Below, piece by piece: positions 13,847 to 22,750 of a stretch of DNA of 64,000 nt (its first letter is position 1; each line of letters begins with the position of its first letter). The notes beneath the pieces are model-generated. The model saw nothing but the letters and a program-made list of their open reading frames with translations, did not search any database and was not told where the DNA came from. The translations under genes and the position numbers were made by a program. Source of the stretch: Pantanalinema rosaneae (GTDB lineage: Bacteria; Cyanobacteriota; Cyanobacteriia; Leptolyngbyales; Leptolyngbyaceae); the NCBI RefSeq assembly GCF_050753385.1, contig NZ_JBLZFZ010000018.1, forward strand, positions 1-64,000, read 5' to 3'.

Positions 13847-15742
13847 ATGGCTAAAGTGGTTGGCATTGACTTAGGTACAACGAACTCCTGTGTGGCGGTG
13901 ATGGAAGGTGGTCAGCCTGTGGTGATTGCGAATGCGGAAGGCACGAGAACGACTCCTTCTGTGGTGGCGTATGCCAAAAACGGCGATCGCCTGGTGGGAC
14001 AAATTGCCAAGCGGCAGGGAGTGATGAACCCTGAGAACACCTACTATTCGGTGAAGCGCTTTATTGGGCGCAAATATGATGAAGTAGGACAGGAATCGAA
14101 GCAAGTTGCCTATAAAGTGGTGCGGGATGGTAGTAGCGTCAAGCTAGAGTCTCCGGCGCAGGGTAAGCAGTTTGCCCCAGAAGAAATCTCGGCTCAGGTG
14201 TTGCGGAAGCTGGTGGATGATGCCAGCAAGTATCTGGGTGAGAAAGTCACACAAGCGGTGATCACGGTTCCGGCGTACTTTAATGATTCCCAACGGCAAG
14301 CGACGAAGGATGCGGGAAAGGTTGCCGGGATTGAAGTGTTGCGGATTGTCAACGAACCGACGGCGGCAGCACTGGCGTATGGGTTAGACAAGCAAGACGA
14401 TGAAACCATCCTGGTGTTTGACTTAGGCGGTGGAACCTTCGACGTTTCCTTACTGGAAGTGGGCGATGGCATTGTGGAAGTGAAATCCACGAGTGGGGAT
14501 ACTCACTTAGGGGGTGATGACTTTGACAAGAAGATTGTCGATTGGATTGCGGCGGAATTCCAACGCAATGAAGGCGTTGATCTACGCAAAGATAAGCAAG
14601 CCTTACAACGGTTAACGGAAGCGGCTGAGAAAGCCAAGATTGAGTTATCGAATTCAACCCAAACGACAATTAACTTGCCCTTTATTACGGCAACGCAAGA
14701 TGGGCCGAAGCACGTTGATTTAACCCTGACCCGATCGCAGTTTGAGCAAATGTGTGCAGACCTGCTCGATCGCTGTCGAATTCCAGTGGAACAGGCATTA
14801 CGGGATGCCAAGATGACCGCTAAAGATATTGATGAAGTGGTGTTAGTCGGTGGTTCCACACGAATTCCGGCGGTACAAAATCTGGTGCGGCAACTGACCC
14901 ATAAAGATCCCAACATGACCGTGAACCCGGATGAAGTGGTGGCGGTTGGAGCCGCCGTCCAAGCCGGGGTATTGTCCGGTGATGTCACGGGTATGGTGTT
15001 GCTGGATGTGACCCCGCTCTCCCTGGGTGTGGAAACAATGGGTGGAGTGATGACTCGGATTATTCCGCGTAATACTACCATTCCAGTCCGCAAGTCAGAA
15101 GTGTTCTCGACGGCTGCCGATGGGCAGAGCAATGTGGAGATCCATGTGCTGCAAGGGGAACGGGAAATGGCAGGCGATAACAAGAGCCTGGGAACCTTCC
15201 GGTTGGATGGCATTCCTGCCGCACCACGGGGCATTCCCCAAATCGAAGTCACCTTTGATTTGGATGCGAACGGGATTCTCTCGGTGTCGGCGAAGGACAA
15301 AGGCACAGGGAAAGAGCAATCGATTACCATTACGGGTGCTTCGACGCTGGATGATGCCGAAGTCGATCGCATGGTGAAGGATGCTGAACGCAATGCTGAA
15401 GCCGATCGTCAACGGCGCGAACAAATCGATACCAAGAATACGGCGGATTCCCTGGTCTACCAGACTGAGAAGCAACTGCAAGATCTGAATGGGCAAGTGC
15501 CGGTTGCCGATAAGGAGCGGGTGCAAGCCTTAGTTAAGGATCTGCGGGAAGCCATTACTGCCGAGAACTACGATCGCATGAAGTCGCTCAGTGCCGAACT
15601 GCAACAAGCCATGATGCAAGTGGGGCAGGCGATCTATGCCAATGCCAACAATGGCAATGGTTCTAGTGATGCCAATGGCGCGACGGGTTCTCCAGGCGAT
15701 CAGGATGATGTATTGGATGCAGACTTTGTAGAGTCGCGTTAA
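13847..15742 (+). CDS. dnaK: molecular chaperone DnaK (Hsp70)
   Basis: A 631-aa Hsp70. The N-terminal ATPase opens VVGIDLGTTNSCVAVMEGG, with the second phosphate motif DLGGGTFDVSLLEVGDG and the adenosine motif VVLVGGSTRIPAVQ. The substrate domain begins around VLLDVTPLSLGVETMGG. The lid ends in a Gly/Asn-rich linker and DDVLDADFVESR, a variant of the usual C-terminal EEVD-like tail. It folds and refolds cytosolic proteins with DnaJ and GrpE, neither of which is adjacent. Cyanobacteria carry several dnaK paralogues; length and tail fit the main DnaK2 type, but that assignment is tentative. Confidence 0.97.
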   Translation: MAKVVGIDLGTTNSCVAVMEGGQPVVIANAEGTRTTPSVVAYAKNGDRLVGQIAKRQGVMNPENTYYSVKRFIGRKYDEVGQESKQVAYKVVRDGSSVKLESPAQGKQFAPEEISAQVLRKLVDDASKYLGEKVTQAVITVPAYFNDSQRQATKDAGKVAGIEVLRIVNEPTAAALAYGLDKQDDETILVFDLGGGTFDVSLLEVGDGIVEVKSTSGDTHLGGDDFDKKIVDWIAAEFQRNEGVDLRKDKQALQRLTEAAEKAKIELSNSTQTTINLPFITATQDGPKHVDLTLTRSQFEQMCADLLDRCRIPVEQALRDAKMTAKDIDEVVLVGGSTRIPAVQNLVRQLTHKDPNMTVNPDEVVAVGAAVQAGVLSGDVTGMVLLDVTPLSLGVETMGGVMTRIIPRNTTIPVRKSEVFSTAADGQSNVEIHVLQGEREMAGDNKSLGTFRLDGIPAAPRGIPQIEVTFDLDANGILSVSAKDKGTGKEQSITITGASTLDDAEVDRMVKDAERNAEADRQRREQIDTKNTADSLVYQTEKQLQDLNGQVPVADKERVQALVKDLREAITAENYDRMKSLSAELQQAMMQVGQAIYANANNGNGSSDANGATGSPGDQDDVLDADFVESR

Positions 15743-15841
15743 TCCTCAGTTGGGGTGGGTCTTGAGATGAACTTGATCTCGCTAAACCTGCCCTGACGAT
15801 CGCCCTAAGGGATGAGAATTAAATCAGTTCGAGATTTGGTA

Positions 15842-15907
15842 GGGGCGTGGCATTCGGGCAGAATTCTCTGTTAGTGCGTTCAGCACCGATGCCGAATGCT
15901 ACGCCCG
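15842..15907. repeat. short inverted repeat (hairpin/MITE-like)
   Basis: Arms of about 16 bases, GGCGTGGCATTCGG (left) and CCGAATGCTACGCC (right), with one mismatch, around a 30-base loop. Dispersed hairpins with the CGTAGCATTCGG core are common in cyanobacterial intergenic DNA. It could also act as part of the transcription end of dnaK, although no U-tract follows. Confidence 0.6.
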
Positions 15908-16080
15908 TACAGGGAATATAGCAGACATTATTTAATCCATCATCCTAAGTTGAATTGAAATCAGTGCAATTGATTGTCCTCCTGGTTTTTCTGGATTACA
16001 GAACGGCTAGGGGGATTTTTTCTGTCGCGATCGCTATAGACTATGGAGGAATGTCACTGACATAAATTAATTCTTGCCAA

Positions 16081-16174
16081 GCTAGCCCCCTAAATCCCCC
16101 TTTCTACGATGCCGCAGGCTATATTCTGGGGGACTTTGAAAGTTTGGCTCCCCCAGAATTGGGGGTTGGGGGGC
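16081..16174. repeat. palindromic dispersed repeat, copy A
   Basis: Starts GCCCCCTAAATCCCC and ends GGGGGTTGGGGGGC, complementary ends around an inner hairpin (TTCTGGGGG / CCCCCAGAA). A second copy lies at 17208-17304 on the other side of the permease gene. An upstream in-frame extension of the permease (from 16144) is merely this repeat being translated. Confidence 0.8.
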
Positions 16175-16197
16175 AAATTAAACGCTATTTATCCCCC

Positions 16198-17148
16198 ATG
16201 ACTTTGACGCTATTTCTGCAAAACGTCCTCAACGGTTTATCGATCGGCAGTGTCTACGCCATTTTTGCCCTGGGCTATACGTTGATCTTTTCGATTCTGG
16301 GCATCATTAACTTCGCGCATGGAGCCGTATTTACCCTGGGAGCCTATTTCACCTATTTCTTGATGGGGGGTAGTACCGGATTTAATGGGTTGCTGGCGAA
16401 TGCCCAATTACCGATTAATTTACCGTTTTGGTTAGCAGCGATCGTCAGTGGCGGGTTAGCCGGATTAGTCGGAGTCGCGATCGAGCGGTTGGCGTTTCGT
16501 CCGTTGCGGCGGAAGCGGTCTGATCCATTACTGACGGTCGTGTCCAGTTTGGGCGTGGCGCTAGTGATCGTCAATTTGATTCAATATCTAGTCGGTGCAG
16601 AGAACTACACGTTTCCGGCGGATACCTACGGTAGTTTGCCAGCGGCGATCAACTTTGGCACAGCCGATAATCCGATTCCGATTCGGACGGTGCAGATTGT
16701 CATCTTTGCGGTGTCGGTGGTGATTTTAACTATTCTTACCTATTTGATTAATGCCACTAAATACGGCAAGGCGATGCGGGCAGTAGCGGAGGATGCGACC
16801 ACCGCCAGTTTGTTAGGCATTAACCCCGATCGCTTTATTGTCATCACCTTTTTTGTTAGCAGTTTTCTCGCCGGATTAGCCGGAACATTAGTCGGTTCCA
16901 GTGTCAGTATTGCGGGCCCTTATTTTGGCATTGGGTTTGGCTTAAAGGGATTGGCGGTGATTGTGTTAGGGGGACTCGGGAGCATTCCTGGAGCGGTAGT
17001 GGGAGGCTTACTGATTGGCTTGGTTGAAGCCTTTGTGCCAGGGGAATATTCCGCTTATAAAGATGCGATCGCCTTTGGTTTACTATTTGCCATTCTGTTG
17101 ATTAGACCGCAGGGATTATTAGGGCGATCGTTTGTCCAGAAGGTTTAA
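16198..17148 (+). CDS. livH: LivH-type branched-chain/neutral amino-acid ABC permease
   Basis: A 316-aa integral membrane subunit of a hydrophobic amino-acid ABC importer, equivalent to LivH or cyanobacterial NatD. Diagnostic segments are VLNGLSIGSVYAIFALGYTL, IINFAHGAVFTLGAY, KAMRAVAEDATTASLLGI (the loop contacting the ATPase) and GLKGLAVIVLGGLGSIPGA. The ATG at 16198 gives the usual N-terminus; a start at 16144 would translate the flanking repeat. Partner subunits (LivM, LivG/F, binding protein) are not adjacent, common for cyanobacterial Nat systems. The binding protein at 41469 is a different, polar amino-acid type. Confidence 0.9.
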   Translation: MTLTLFLQNVLNGLSIGSVYAIFALGYTLIFSILGIINFAHGAVFTLGAYFTYFLMGGSTGFNGLLANAQLPINLPFWLAAIVSGGLAGLVGVAIERLAFRPLRRKRSDPLLTVVSSLGVALVIVNLIQYLVGAENYTFPADTYGSLPAAINFGTADNPIPIRTVQIVIFAVSVVILTILTYLINATKYGKAMRAVAEDATTASLLGINPDRFIVITFFVSSFLAGLAGTLVGSSVSIAGPYFGIGFGLKGLAVIVLGGLGSIPGAVVGGLLIGLVEAFVPGEYSAYKDAIAFGLLFAILLIRPQGLLGRSFVQKV

Positions 17149-17207
17149 TTAAGTGCTTCTGCAAGAGCTAATCATACAAAGATAGTTGGTAGTTAGTTAG
17201 TTCTTTA

Positions 17208-17304
17208 AGCCCCCTAAATCCCCTTTTCTATGATGCCGTCAGGCTGTATTCTGGGGGACTTTGAACCCTGAATTCCCCCCAGAATTTGGGGGCTAGGGGG
17301 GCTA
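17208..17304. repeat. palindromic dispersed repeat, copy B
   Basis: Same order of blocks as copy A: AGCCCCCTAAATCCCC, CTATGATGCCG, TATTCTGGGGGACTTTGAA, then CCCCCCAGAATTTGGGGG and GGGGGGCT. Differences are scattered substitutions and small indels. Copies A and B flank livH in direct orientation. Confidence 0.8.
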
Positions 17305-17376
17305 AATGCAGGATCTTGAGGTGGTTAAAATGATGTGTATACACAGTAGCTAGAATTGGGGAGATAGGCAGCAACC

Positions 17377-19236
17377 TTATTCGGCATGATTGCGTTCTTC
17401 CATCAGCAAGATTACCCCTTGAGTTTGCCCCTGGCTACCTATTAACGGCGTACAGGTGACACGGCAGGAAAAATTACGGCCGCGCCGGTTAATGGCTTCC
17501 AGCGTGACCTCGGACACTTCATCGGGTAGACCAGATAAACAAAGGCGGATTGGTTGCCGGAGTTGCTCCACAGGCAATCCAATATCCAAATTCAGAAAGT
17601 TCTGCTCTAAGGCTTCTTCACTGCGTAAGCCCCAGAAATCTTCAGATTTGTAGTTCCAGATCTGAACTCGCAGATCGCGATCGACGACAACAACCCCCCC
17701 TTTCAGGCTAGTGAGAATAGACTCTAAAAAAGAATTACTTTGATTCAGTTCTTCTGTACTGCGTTGCAATTCATCATTCACTGTCTGTAACTCTTCGTTG
17801 GTGGATTGCAATTCCTCATTCATCGTTTCCAATTCTTCATTGGTAGATTGCAATTCCTCATTGGTTGTTTCTAACTCTTCATTACTGGATTGCAATTCCT
17901 CATTGGTTGTTTCTAACTCTTCATTCGTGGATTGCAACTCCTCATACGCCATTTCTAACTCTTGATTGGAGTGTTCCAGTTCTTCCTGGAGGCGCTTGTA
18001 GCGGGTGACATCAATAAAATTAATGCTAACCCCCAGAATGTGATTATTGTTGTCGATTAACGGAGTCACTTGCACATCCAGGTAAACCACGTCATTTTGA
18101 GGGGTGCGCCATTCAATATCGCGTAAACTCACCGATCGCCGATCGACATAGGTTTGCTCCATACAAGAACGTAGTTCGACGGGACGGTAGGAGATTTCTA
18201 GATCTTGAAATAACCGACCGATATCCCCAGGATGGAGGTTGAATAAAAACCGTGCCCGTTCATTCACTAATGCCAGTGCGCCATTGGCATCAATCACAAT
18301 CCGAGCCATGGGACCGCTATCAAAGGCAGCTTCGCGTAACCGGACATGGTTAGATAGATGGTTCACGGTTTCATTATGCCCGGATTGAGTAATCACGAGT
18401 AACCGATCGCGCAGATTCAGCTTTTGAACTTTCGTAAAAATGCGGCACTTAAGCTGCACTGGGGTAAAGGTATTGGTATGCGTGAGTAGCATTTCTGCCT
18501 TACCGAGAAACAAAAAACCACCATCCCGTAACGCGAAGTGAAAGCGAGACAGAATGCGACTTTGAGTTTCGGCATTGAAATACATTAAGGTGTTGCGACA
18601 AACCAAGAGATCGATGCGAGAGATCGGGGCATCCTGGATTAAATCGTGTCGCCCAAAAATTACCGATCGCCGCAGGTCTTTGCGAAAGACATAACGGTCG
18701 TCCACTGGTTCAAAAAATTGCTCTAGTTGTTGCGGAGACAACCCACCCACATCTCGTGTCCAATAGGTCGCCTGACGGGCTTGATTCAGCGCTTCTTCAT
18801 CCATGTCTGTGGCATAGATTTTCACTCGTTCACGGAATTGCTCTACCCCAATAATTTCCGCCAGCATAATCGCGATCGTGTAGGCTTCCTCACCCGAAGC
18901 ACAGCCCGCACTCCAGACCCGAATTGGCTCACCAGGCTGCTTATAGTCAATAATCCGAGGCATGACTTCACTGGCGATATAGTCCCAGGCGGAGCGATCG
19001 CGAAAGAACGAAGTTACATTAATTAATAACGTATTAAATAGAAAATTGAATTCTTCGGGATGGACTTCCAGATAATCCTGATAGTTACTGTAGCCTTCGA
19101 TATTCACCGTTTGCATCCGCTTAGCCACCCGACGCATCAGGCTAGAGCGTTTGTATCCCGTAAAATCAAACCCCCGGCTCCGCTTCACATAGTCTAATAA
19201 TGCTTCAAACTCAGGATTTTCGTTCGTATTAGCCAC
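17377..19236 (-). CDS. CheR methyltransferase with PAS domains and NEELE coiled coil
   Basis: A 619-aa fusion. Residues 1-265 are a CheR-type SAM-dependent glutamate methyltransferase (LLINVTSFFRDRSAWDYI, SAM-binding VWSAGCASGEEAYTIAIML, ATDMDEEALNQAR, LLVCRNTLMYF). A PAS domain spans about 310-420, then a heptad-repeat coiled coil built from TNEELQS/TNEELET units, and a second PAS about 505-615. It overlaps the preceding cheB by eight bases. In other bacteria CheB-CheR-PAS proteins are fused; here the esterase is separate. No chemoreceptor or CheA gene is nearby, so the methylation target is unknown. Confidence 0.9.
   Translation of the reverse strand: MANTNENPEFEALLDYVKRSRGFDFTGYKRSSLMRRVAKRMQTVNIEGYSNYQDYLEVHPEEFNFLFNTLLINVTSFFRDRSAWDYIASEVMPRIIDYKQPGEPIRVWSAGCASGEEAYTIAIMLAEIIGVEQFRERVKIYATDMDEEALNQARQATYWTRDVGGLSPQQLEQFFEPVDDRYVFRKDLRRSVIFGRHDLIQDAPISRIDLLVCRNTLMYFNAETQSRILSRFHFALRDGGFLFLGKAEMLLTHTNTFTPVQLKCRIFTKVQKLNLRDRLLVITQSGHNETVNHLSNHVRLREAAFDSGPMARIVIDANGALALVNERARFLFNLHPGDIGRLFQDLEISYRPVELRSCMEQTYVDRRSVSLRDIEWRTPQNDVVYLDVQVTPLIDNNNHILGVSINFIDVTRYKRLQEELEHSNQELEMAYEELQSTNEELETTNEELQSSNEELETTNEELQSTNEELETMNEELQSTNEELQTVNDELQRSTEELNQSNSFLESILTSLKGGVVVVDRDLRVQIWNYKSEDFWGLRSEEALEQNFLNLDIGLPVEQLRQPIRLCLSGLPDEVSEVTLEAINRRGRNFSCRVTCTPLIGSQGQTQGVILLMEERNHAE
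17755..17960 (-). repeat. internal tandem repeat encoding NEELE heptads
   Basis: The coding strand repeats a 42-base unit (two heptads) with small variations, giving alternating TNEELQS and TNEELET blocks within the CheR-PAS gene. Such arrays can change length by slippage. Confidence 0.8.
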
Positions 19237-19855
19237 CCGTTTGTCCGTCCTTACACACTAACTTGACTAACATGGGGGCAATGGTTGCCAGAGGCAAGAC
19301 AAAATCAACCGCTAAGGTGTGAATTGCTGCCTGGGGCATCGCAAAAAATTCTGCCGTGGTGCGATCCTGAGCGATCGTCACCCCTCCCTGTTGCTTAATC
19401 CGTTGAATCCCCATCGCTCCATCTTGCCCCCTACCCGTTAGCACAACCGCGATCGCTCGCTGCCCAAAACTCTGGGCGACAGACTCAAACAGCACATCCG
19501 CCGAGGGACGAGCAAAGTTAACCCGCTGCGTTTGCGCTAACGTTATTATGCCTGACGAATCGATCAGGAGATGATGATCAGGCGGCGCGACATACACCGT
19601 CCCTGCCTGTAATCGATCGTCCGCTACGGCTTGTTTGACGTGTAACCGAGTGTGACGGTTGAGAATATCTGCTAACAATGCAGGGCTGTGAGGGGATACA
19701 TGTTGGACGATCGCGATCGCGGCAGGAAAGTCTCCGGGTAAGTCTGTGAGAATCGCTTCTAAGGCATGAAGTCCACCCGCCGAAGTCGCGATCGCCACTA
19801 CATCGAAGGCTGCATTGACGAATAGAAAAGATGCCGCAGAATCTGCCCTTATCAT
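19229..19855 (-). CDS. CheB-type methylesterase, catalytic domain only
   Basis: A 208-aa CheB esterase without a receiver domain. Catalytic residues fall as expected: Ser in AIATSAGGLHALE, His in AIVQHVSPHSPALL, and Asp in VLTGRGQDGAMGIQRI; YVAPPDHHLLID and RPSADVLFESVA are also family signatures. It removes methyl groups from glutamyl esters. Without a receiver domain it must be controlled by another protein. It starts six bases after the other cheB and overlaps the CheR gene, so the three form one operon. Confidence 0.9.
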   Translation of the reverse strand: MIRADSAASFLFVNAAFDVVAIATSAGGLHALEAILTDLPGDFPAAIAIVQHVSPHSPALLADILNRHTRLHVKQAVADDRLQAGTVYVAPPDHHLLIDSSGIITLAQTQRVNFARPSADVLFESVAQSFGQRAIAVVLTGRGQDGAMGIQRIKQQGGVTIAQDRTTAEFFAMPQAAIHTLAVDFVLPLATIAPMLVKLVCKDGQTGG

Positions 19856-19861
19856 GTTTGA

Positions 19862-20881
19862 TCATTCATCAGTGTTAGCAGAATTTGCTGGGGGTTGAGA
19901 CGCTTCCTGTTGCAAAATCATTTGCCGCAATAATGCGGCATGTTGCTCGGCTTCCTGGGCACGTACCAAAAATTGGGCTTCTGAGGCAGAGCGGTTGCTT
20001 TGCTGAGCCTGGACTGCCATGCGTCGAGCCAGGGCGGCTTTTTCTTCCAGCGCCCGATTGGCTGACCACAAGGCGCGTTCGACTTCATCTGCCTGCTCGG
20101 CTGCCATACTTTCGATCGAGTAAGCGTGACCGACATGACAGCGAAACCGGACTAAATTTCCGTCCCGTAATTCCCACAATACTCCGCCGCAGTCTGGGCA
20201 GGTAAAGGGAGAAGGATTTCCCGGATGCTCTCCCCGTTCCCGCGCGGCTTTATCGTGTGCCACAATTATCTCTTCACGGTCTAACGGCTCAGACACAGAA
20301 CGATTCTCCTTGATGGGGTCATGGATTAACTGACTTAAACAGGATGCTAAGTTCGATAACTTGACAATGTGATCAACGGCAACATATTTCAGCGCACTGC
20401 GAGGCATGCCATCAAACAGCGCATCGTCTGGATCTTGAACGATCGCCAGTCCTCCTTGACTTTTAATCGTTAATAACCCTGCCGTCCCGTCATCCAGGGT
20501 TCCAGTCAGGATCACGCCAATCACCCGTGACCCATAAGCGCGGGCGGCAGATCGAAAGGTCGTGTCGATCGCCGGACGGTGTCCATGTTCCCGAGGACCT
20601 TGATTCAACCGGATATAACCGGGACGAATGAGGAGATGGTAGTTGGGGGGGGCAATATAAATCTGCCTCAGTTCAATCACAGTCTGATCACTGGGATGAA
20701 AGGCGGGTAACTTGCCTGCCCGACTGAGGATCTTGGGCAATACACTGACACTAAATGCTGGAAAATGTAGAACAATAAACAGTGCGGCGGGAAAATTAGC
20801 CGGGAGTTGTTTGACGAACTGGGTGAGTGCCTCTACGCCGCCAGCAGAAGCGCCAATGACAATAATGTCACGATTAGCCAT
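19862..20881 (-). CDS. CheB-type methylesterase with zinc-ribbon and coiled-coil tail
   Basis: A 339-aa protein. Residues 1-190 are a CheB catalytic domain (Ser in VIGASAGGVEALTQF, His in VLHFPAF, Asp in GVILTGTLDDGTAGLL; YIAPPNYHLLI and HRPAIDTTFRSAA also match). A zinc-ribbon-like segment follows (CPDCGG then CHVGHAYS, about 225-255), then a helical tail of alanine-rich coils. No receiver domain. First gene of the cheB-cheB-cheR operon. The extra metal site and coil probably mediate partner binding; two esterases beside one methyltransferase is unusual. Confidence 0.88.
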   Translation of the reverse strand: MANRDIIVIGASAGGVEALTQFVKQLPANFPAALFIVLHFPAFSVSVLPKILSRAGKLPAFHPSDQTVIELRQIYIAPPNYHLLIRPGYIRLNQGPREHGHRPAIDTTFRSAARAYGSRVIGVILTGTLDDGTAGLLTIKSQGGLAIVQDPDDALFDGMPRSALKYVAVDHIVKLSNLASCLSQLIHDPIKENRSVSEPLDREEIIVAHDKAARERGEHPGNPSPFTCPDCGGVLWELRDGNLVRFRCHVGHAYSIESMAAEQADEVERALWSANRALEEKAALARRMAVQAQQSNRSASEAQFLVRAQEAEQHAALLRQMILQQEASQPPANSANTDE

Positions 20882-21022
20882 AGCTCTCCTCGGGTGACAG
20901 TAGGCTTGCCAACGCTTGGCAATTAAGCTGTTTATACCAGATTCGTTACAGGTTTCCCTACTATTCTAGAAATAGATTTCTGTAATAGAAGGATTTTAAC
21001 TGGCTATATGAGGTAGCAAAAG

Positions 21023-21346
21023 TTGGTACGGGATCACACTGTAATTAGTAAAGCCAGGATTACGCGATCGCAAAAGTTAGGAAGTCAGCGATCGCCACGC
21101 ATTACTACCACCTCTCTTCAGCCGTCTTACCTGAGCCAGCTCAAAACTGATTTTGTCACTAGAGTCAATCATGAATTCCGCACTCCGTTGACAGTGATTT
21201 CAACCGCTACAGAACTACTGAAGCTTTACCATCCCCAACTATCAGACCAAAAACGCCAGCAGTATTTTCAGCAGATCCAGGCGGCGATCGCTCAGTTAAT
21301 TCATTTATTAGAAACCGCTTTAGCGCATGTTGAAGACGATCTATAA
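21023..21346 (+). CDS. stand-alone HisKA (kinase dimerisation) domain protein
   Basis: A 107-aa protein containing only a histidine-kinase dimerisation/phosphoacceptor domain: KTDFVTRVNHEFRTPLTVI with the phosphorylatable His at residue 50, then QLSDQKRQQYFQQIQAAI as the second helix. The catalytic ATPase domain is absent and nothing like it follows. TTG start with a GAGG ribosome binding site about nine bases upstream; no internal Met could serve. It may be a phosphotransfer partner or decoy for nearby kinases, or a kinase remnant. Its setting beside two kinases using the same H-box type favours function, but this is inference. Confidence 0.55.
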   Translation: MVRDHTVISKARITRSQKLGSQRSPRITTTSLQPSYLSQLKTDFVTRVNHEFRTPLTVISTATELLKLYHPQLSDQKRQQYFQQIQAAIAQLIHLLETALAHVEDDL

Positions 21347-21415
21347 CTTAAGGGGAATTGAAACAGAGATCAGGATTCAGTCCTGCCAAATCCTCTTTAA
21401 CTCCTCTTGATCCCA

Positions 21416-22747
21416 CTAAGGTTGTACCCAGCGTGGGATTTCAATTCGGAACGTTGTTCCTTGACCGAGTTGGCTTTCAACGGAAATGCTACCTTGCATC
21501 AGTTCCACTAACGCTTTAGAAATAGCTAACCCTAAGCCAGTCCCCCCATGTTTGCGGGTGGTAGACTGATTCACCTGCCAAAATTTTTGAAAAATCTGCT
21601 CTTGATCGGCGGGGGCAATGCCAATTCCCGTATCACTAACGGTAATTGCCAGTCGTCCTTCTGGTAGCTCTAAAAGCTCAATTTGAATACTACCTATCTC
21701 GGTGAATTTAATCGCATTTGATAACAGGTTAATTAAGACTTGCTGCATCCGCAAGCGATCGTTCACTACCGATATTTCCGGCTCTGGCAACTGTAAGTTA
21801 AGGATTAACGCTTTTTGTTCTGCCAGCGATCGTAAATCGTCTACCGTACTCGAAATTAATTCGGCTAGATTAAAAGGTTCTAAGCGCAGTTCTAACTGTT
21901 CAGCCTGAATCTTAGAAACGTCTAGTAGATCTTCAATTAACGTGAGCAAATGTTTGCCATTACGAAAAATTCGCTCAATCATCCCGGCATATTGCAGATC
22001 TTGCTGATGGTGAAAGCGACGCAGTAATACCTCCGAAAATCCCAGAATGGCATTCATCGGAGTCCGCAACTCATGGGATATCATTGCCAAAAATTGATTC
22101 TTTAAGCGATCGGCTTCCTGTAACTCCAGGTTTTGCAGTTGCACTTGTCGGAGGCATTCCTCTGTATGCTTCCGGGCAGAGATATCCCGAACTAACCACC
22201 GCAGCGCGATCGCCTGCTGATGATGATTCCACACGGTTTCGACGGTTAAGGCGGCAGTAAAGGGTTTGCTCTCTCGACCGCATAACTGCACTTCCCAATC
22301 CTGAACTCGATGGATAATCGGAAGTTGGTTGAGTGACTGCCGGAACGATCGCCGCTGTTCTTCTGCCACAAAACTGACGATCGGCTTGCGGAGCAAATGC
22401 CGTTGCTGAATATTTAACAGAGCGGCGGCAACTCGATTCGCTTCTTGGATGTTACCACTGCAATCGGTGACTAAGTAGCCATCGGGAGCAAACTCGAATA
22501 GCTCCTGATAGCGTTGCCGCTCTATATCTGCCAACTGTTGGGTAACTTGAAGTTTCTCATTTTGTTGGCGGAGTTCCTCTTCGGCAATGCGTAACTCTTC
22601 CAACGCAACTTGTAATTCTTCCAGGCAAGTAATTACAATCTGAGGCTGTTTCCAGGGGATTTCCCTGACCGTTTGGTATAACTCGCTAGTCTGGTTTTCT
22701 ACAGCCTTTATGCGTTTTTTAAATACATCTTCCTCTTGTATACTCAT
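21416..22747 (-). CDS. PAS histidine kinase
   Basis: A 443-aa soluble sensor kinase. Residues 40-75 are coiled coil (EELQVALEELRIAEEELRQQ), residues 80-195 a PAS domain (RQRYQELFEFAPDGYLVTD), and residues 215-280 HisKA with His225 in MISHELRTPMNAILGFSEV. The ATPase has its N box (NLLSNAIKF), G1 (VSDTGIGIAP) and G2 (GGTGLGLAISKALVE). All catalytic motifs are intact. No transmembrane segment, so the signal should be cytoplasmic. It begins three bases after the stop of the PAS-Crp gene: one transcript, so kinase and regulator probably act in one pathway. No receiver gene is adjacent. Confidence 0.92.
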   Translation of the reverse strand: MSIQEEDVFKKRIKAVENQTSELYQTVREIPWKQPQIVITCLEELQVALEELRIAEEELRQQNEKLQVTQQLADIERQRYQELFEFAPDGYLVTDCSGNIQEANRVAAALLNIQQRHLLRKPIVSFVAEEQRRSFRQSLNQLPIIHRVQDWEVQLCGRESKPFTAALTVETVWNHHQQAIALRWLVRDISARKHTEECLRQVQLQNLELQEADRLKNQFLAMISHELRTPMNAILGFSEVLLRRFHHQQDLQYAGMIERIFRNGKHLLTLIEDLLDVSKIQAEQLELRLEPFNLAELISSTVDDLRSLAEQKALILNLQLPEPEISVVNDRLRMQQVLINLLSNAIKFTEIGSIQIELLELPEGRLAITVSDTGIGIAPADQEQIFQKFWQVNQSTTRKHGGTGLGLAISKALVELMQGSISVESQLGQGTTFRIEIPRWVQP

Positions 22748-22750
22748 CTC

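Noticed and set aside
14503..15393. 296-codon minus-strand frame inside dnaK
   Set aside because: Complete overlap with a strongly conserved gene; long antisense frames are common in GC-biased conserved genes and the translation has no recognisable domain.
16144..16197. upstream extension of the LivH permease
   Set aside because: The extra codons are the palindromic repeat copy A, present also at 17208-17304 outside any gene.
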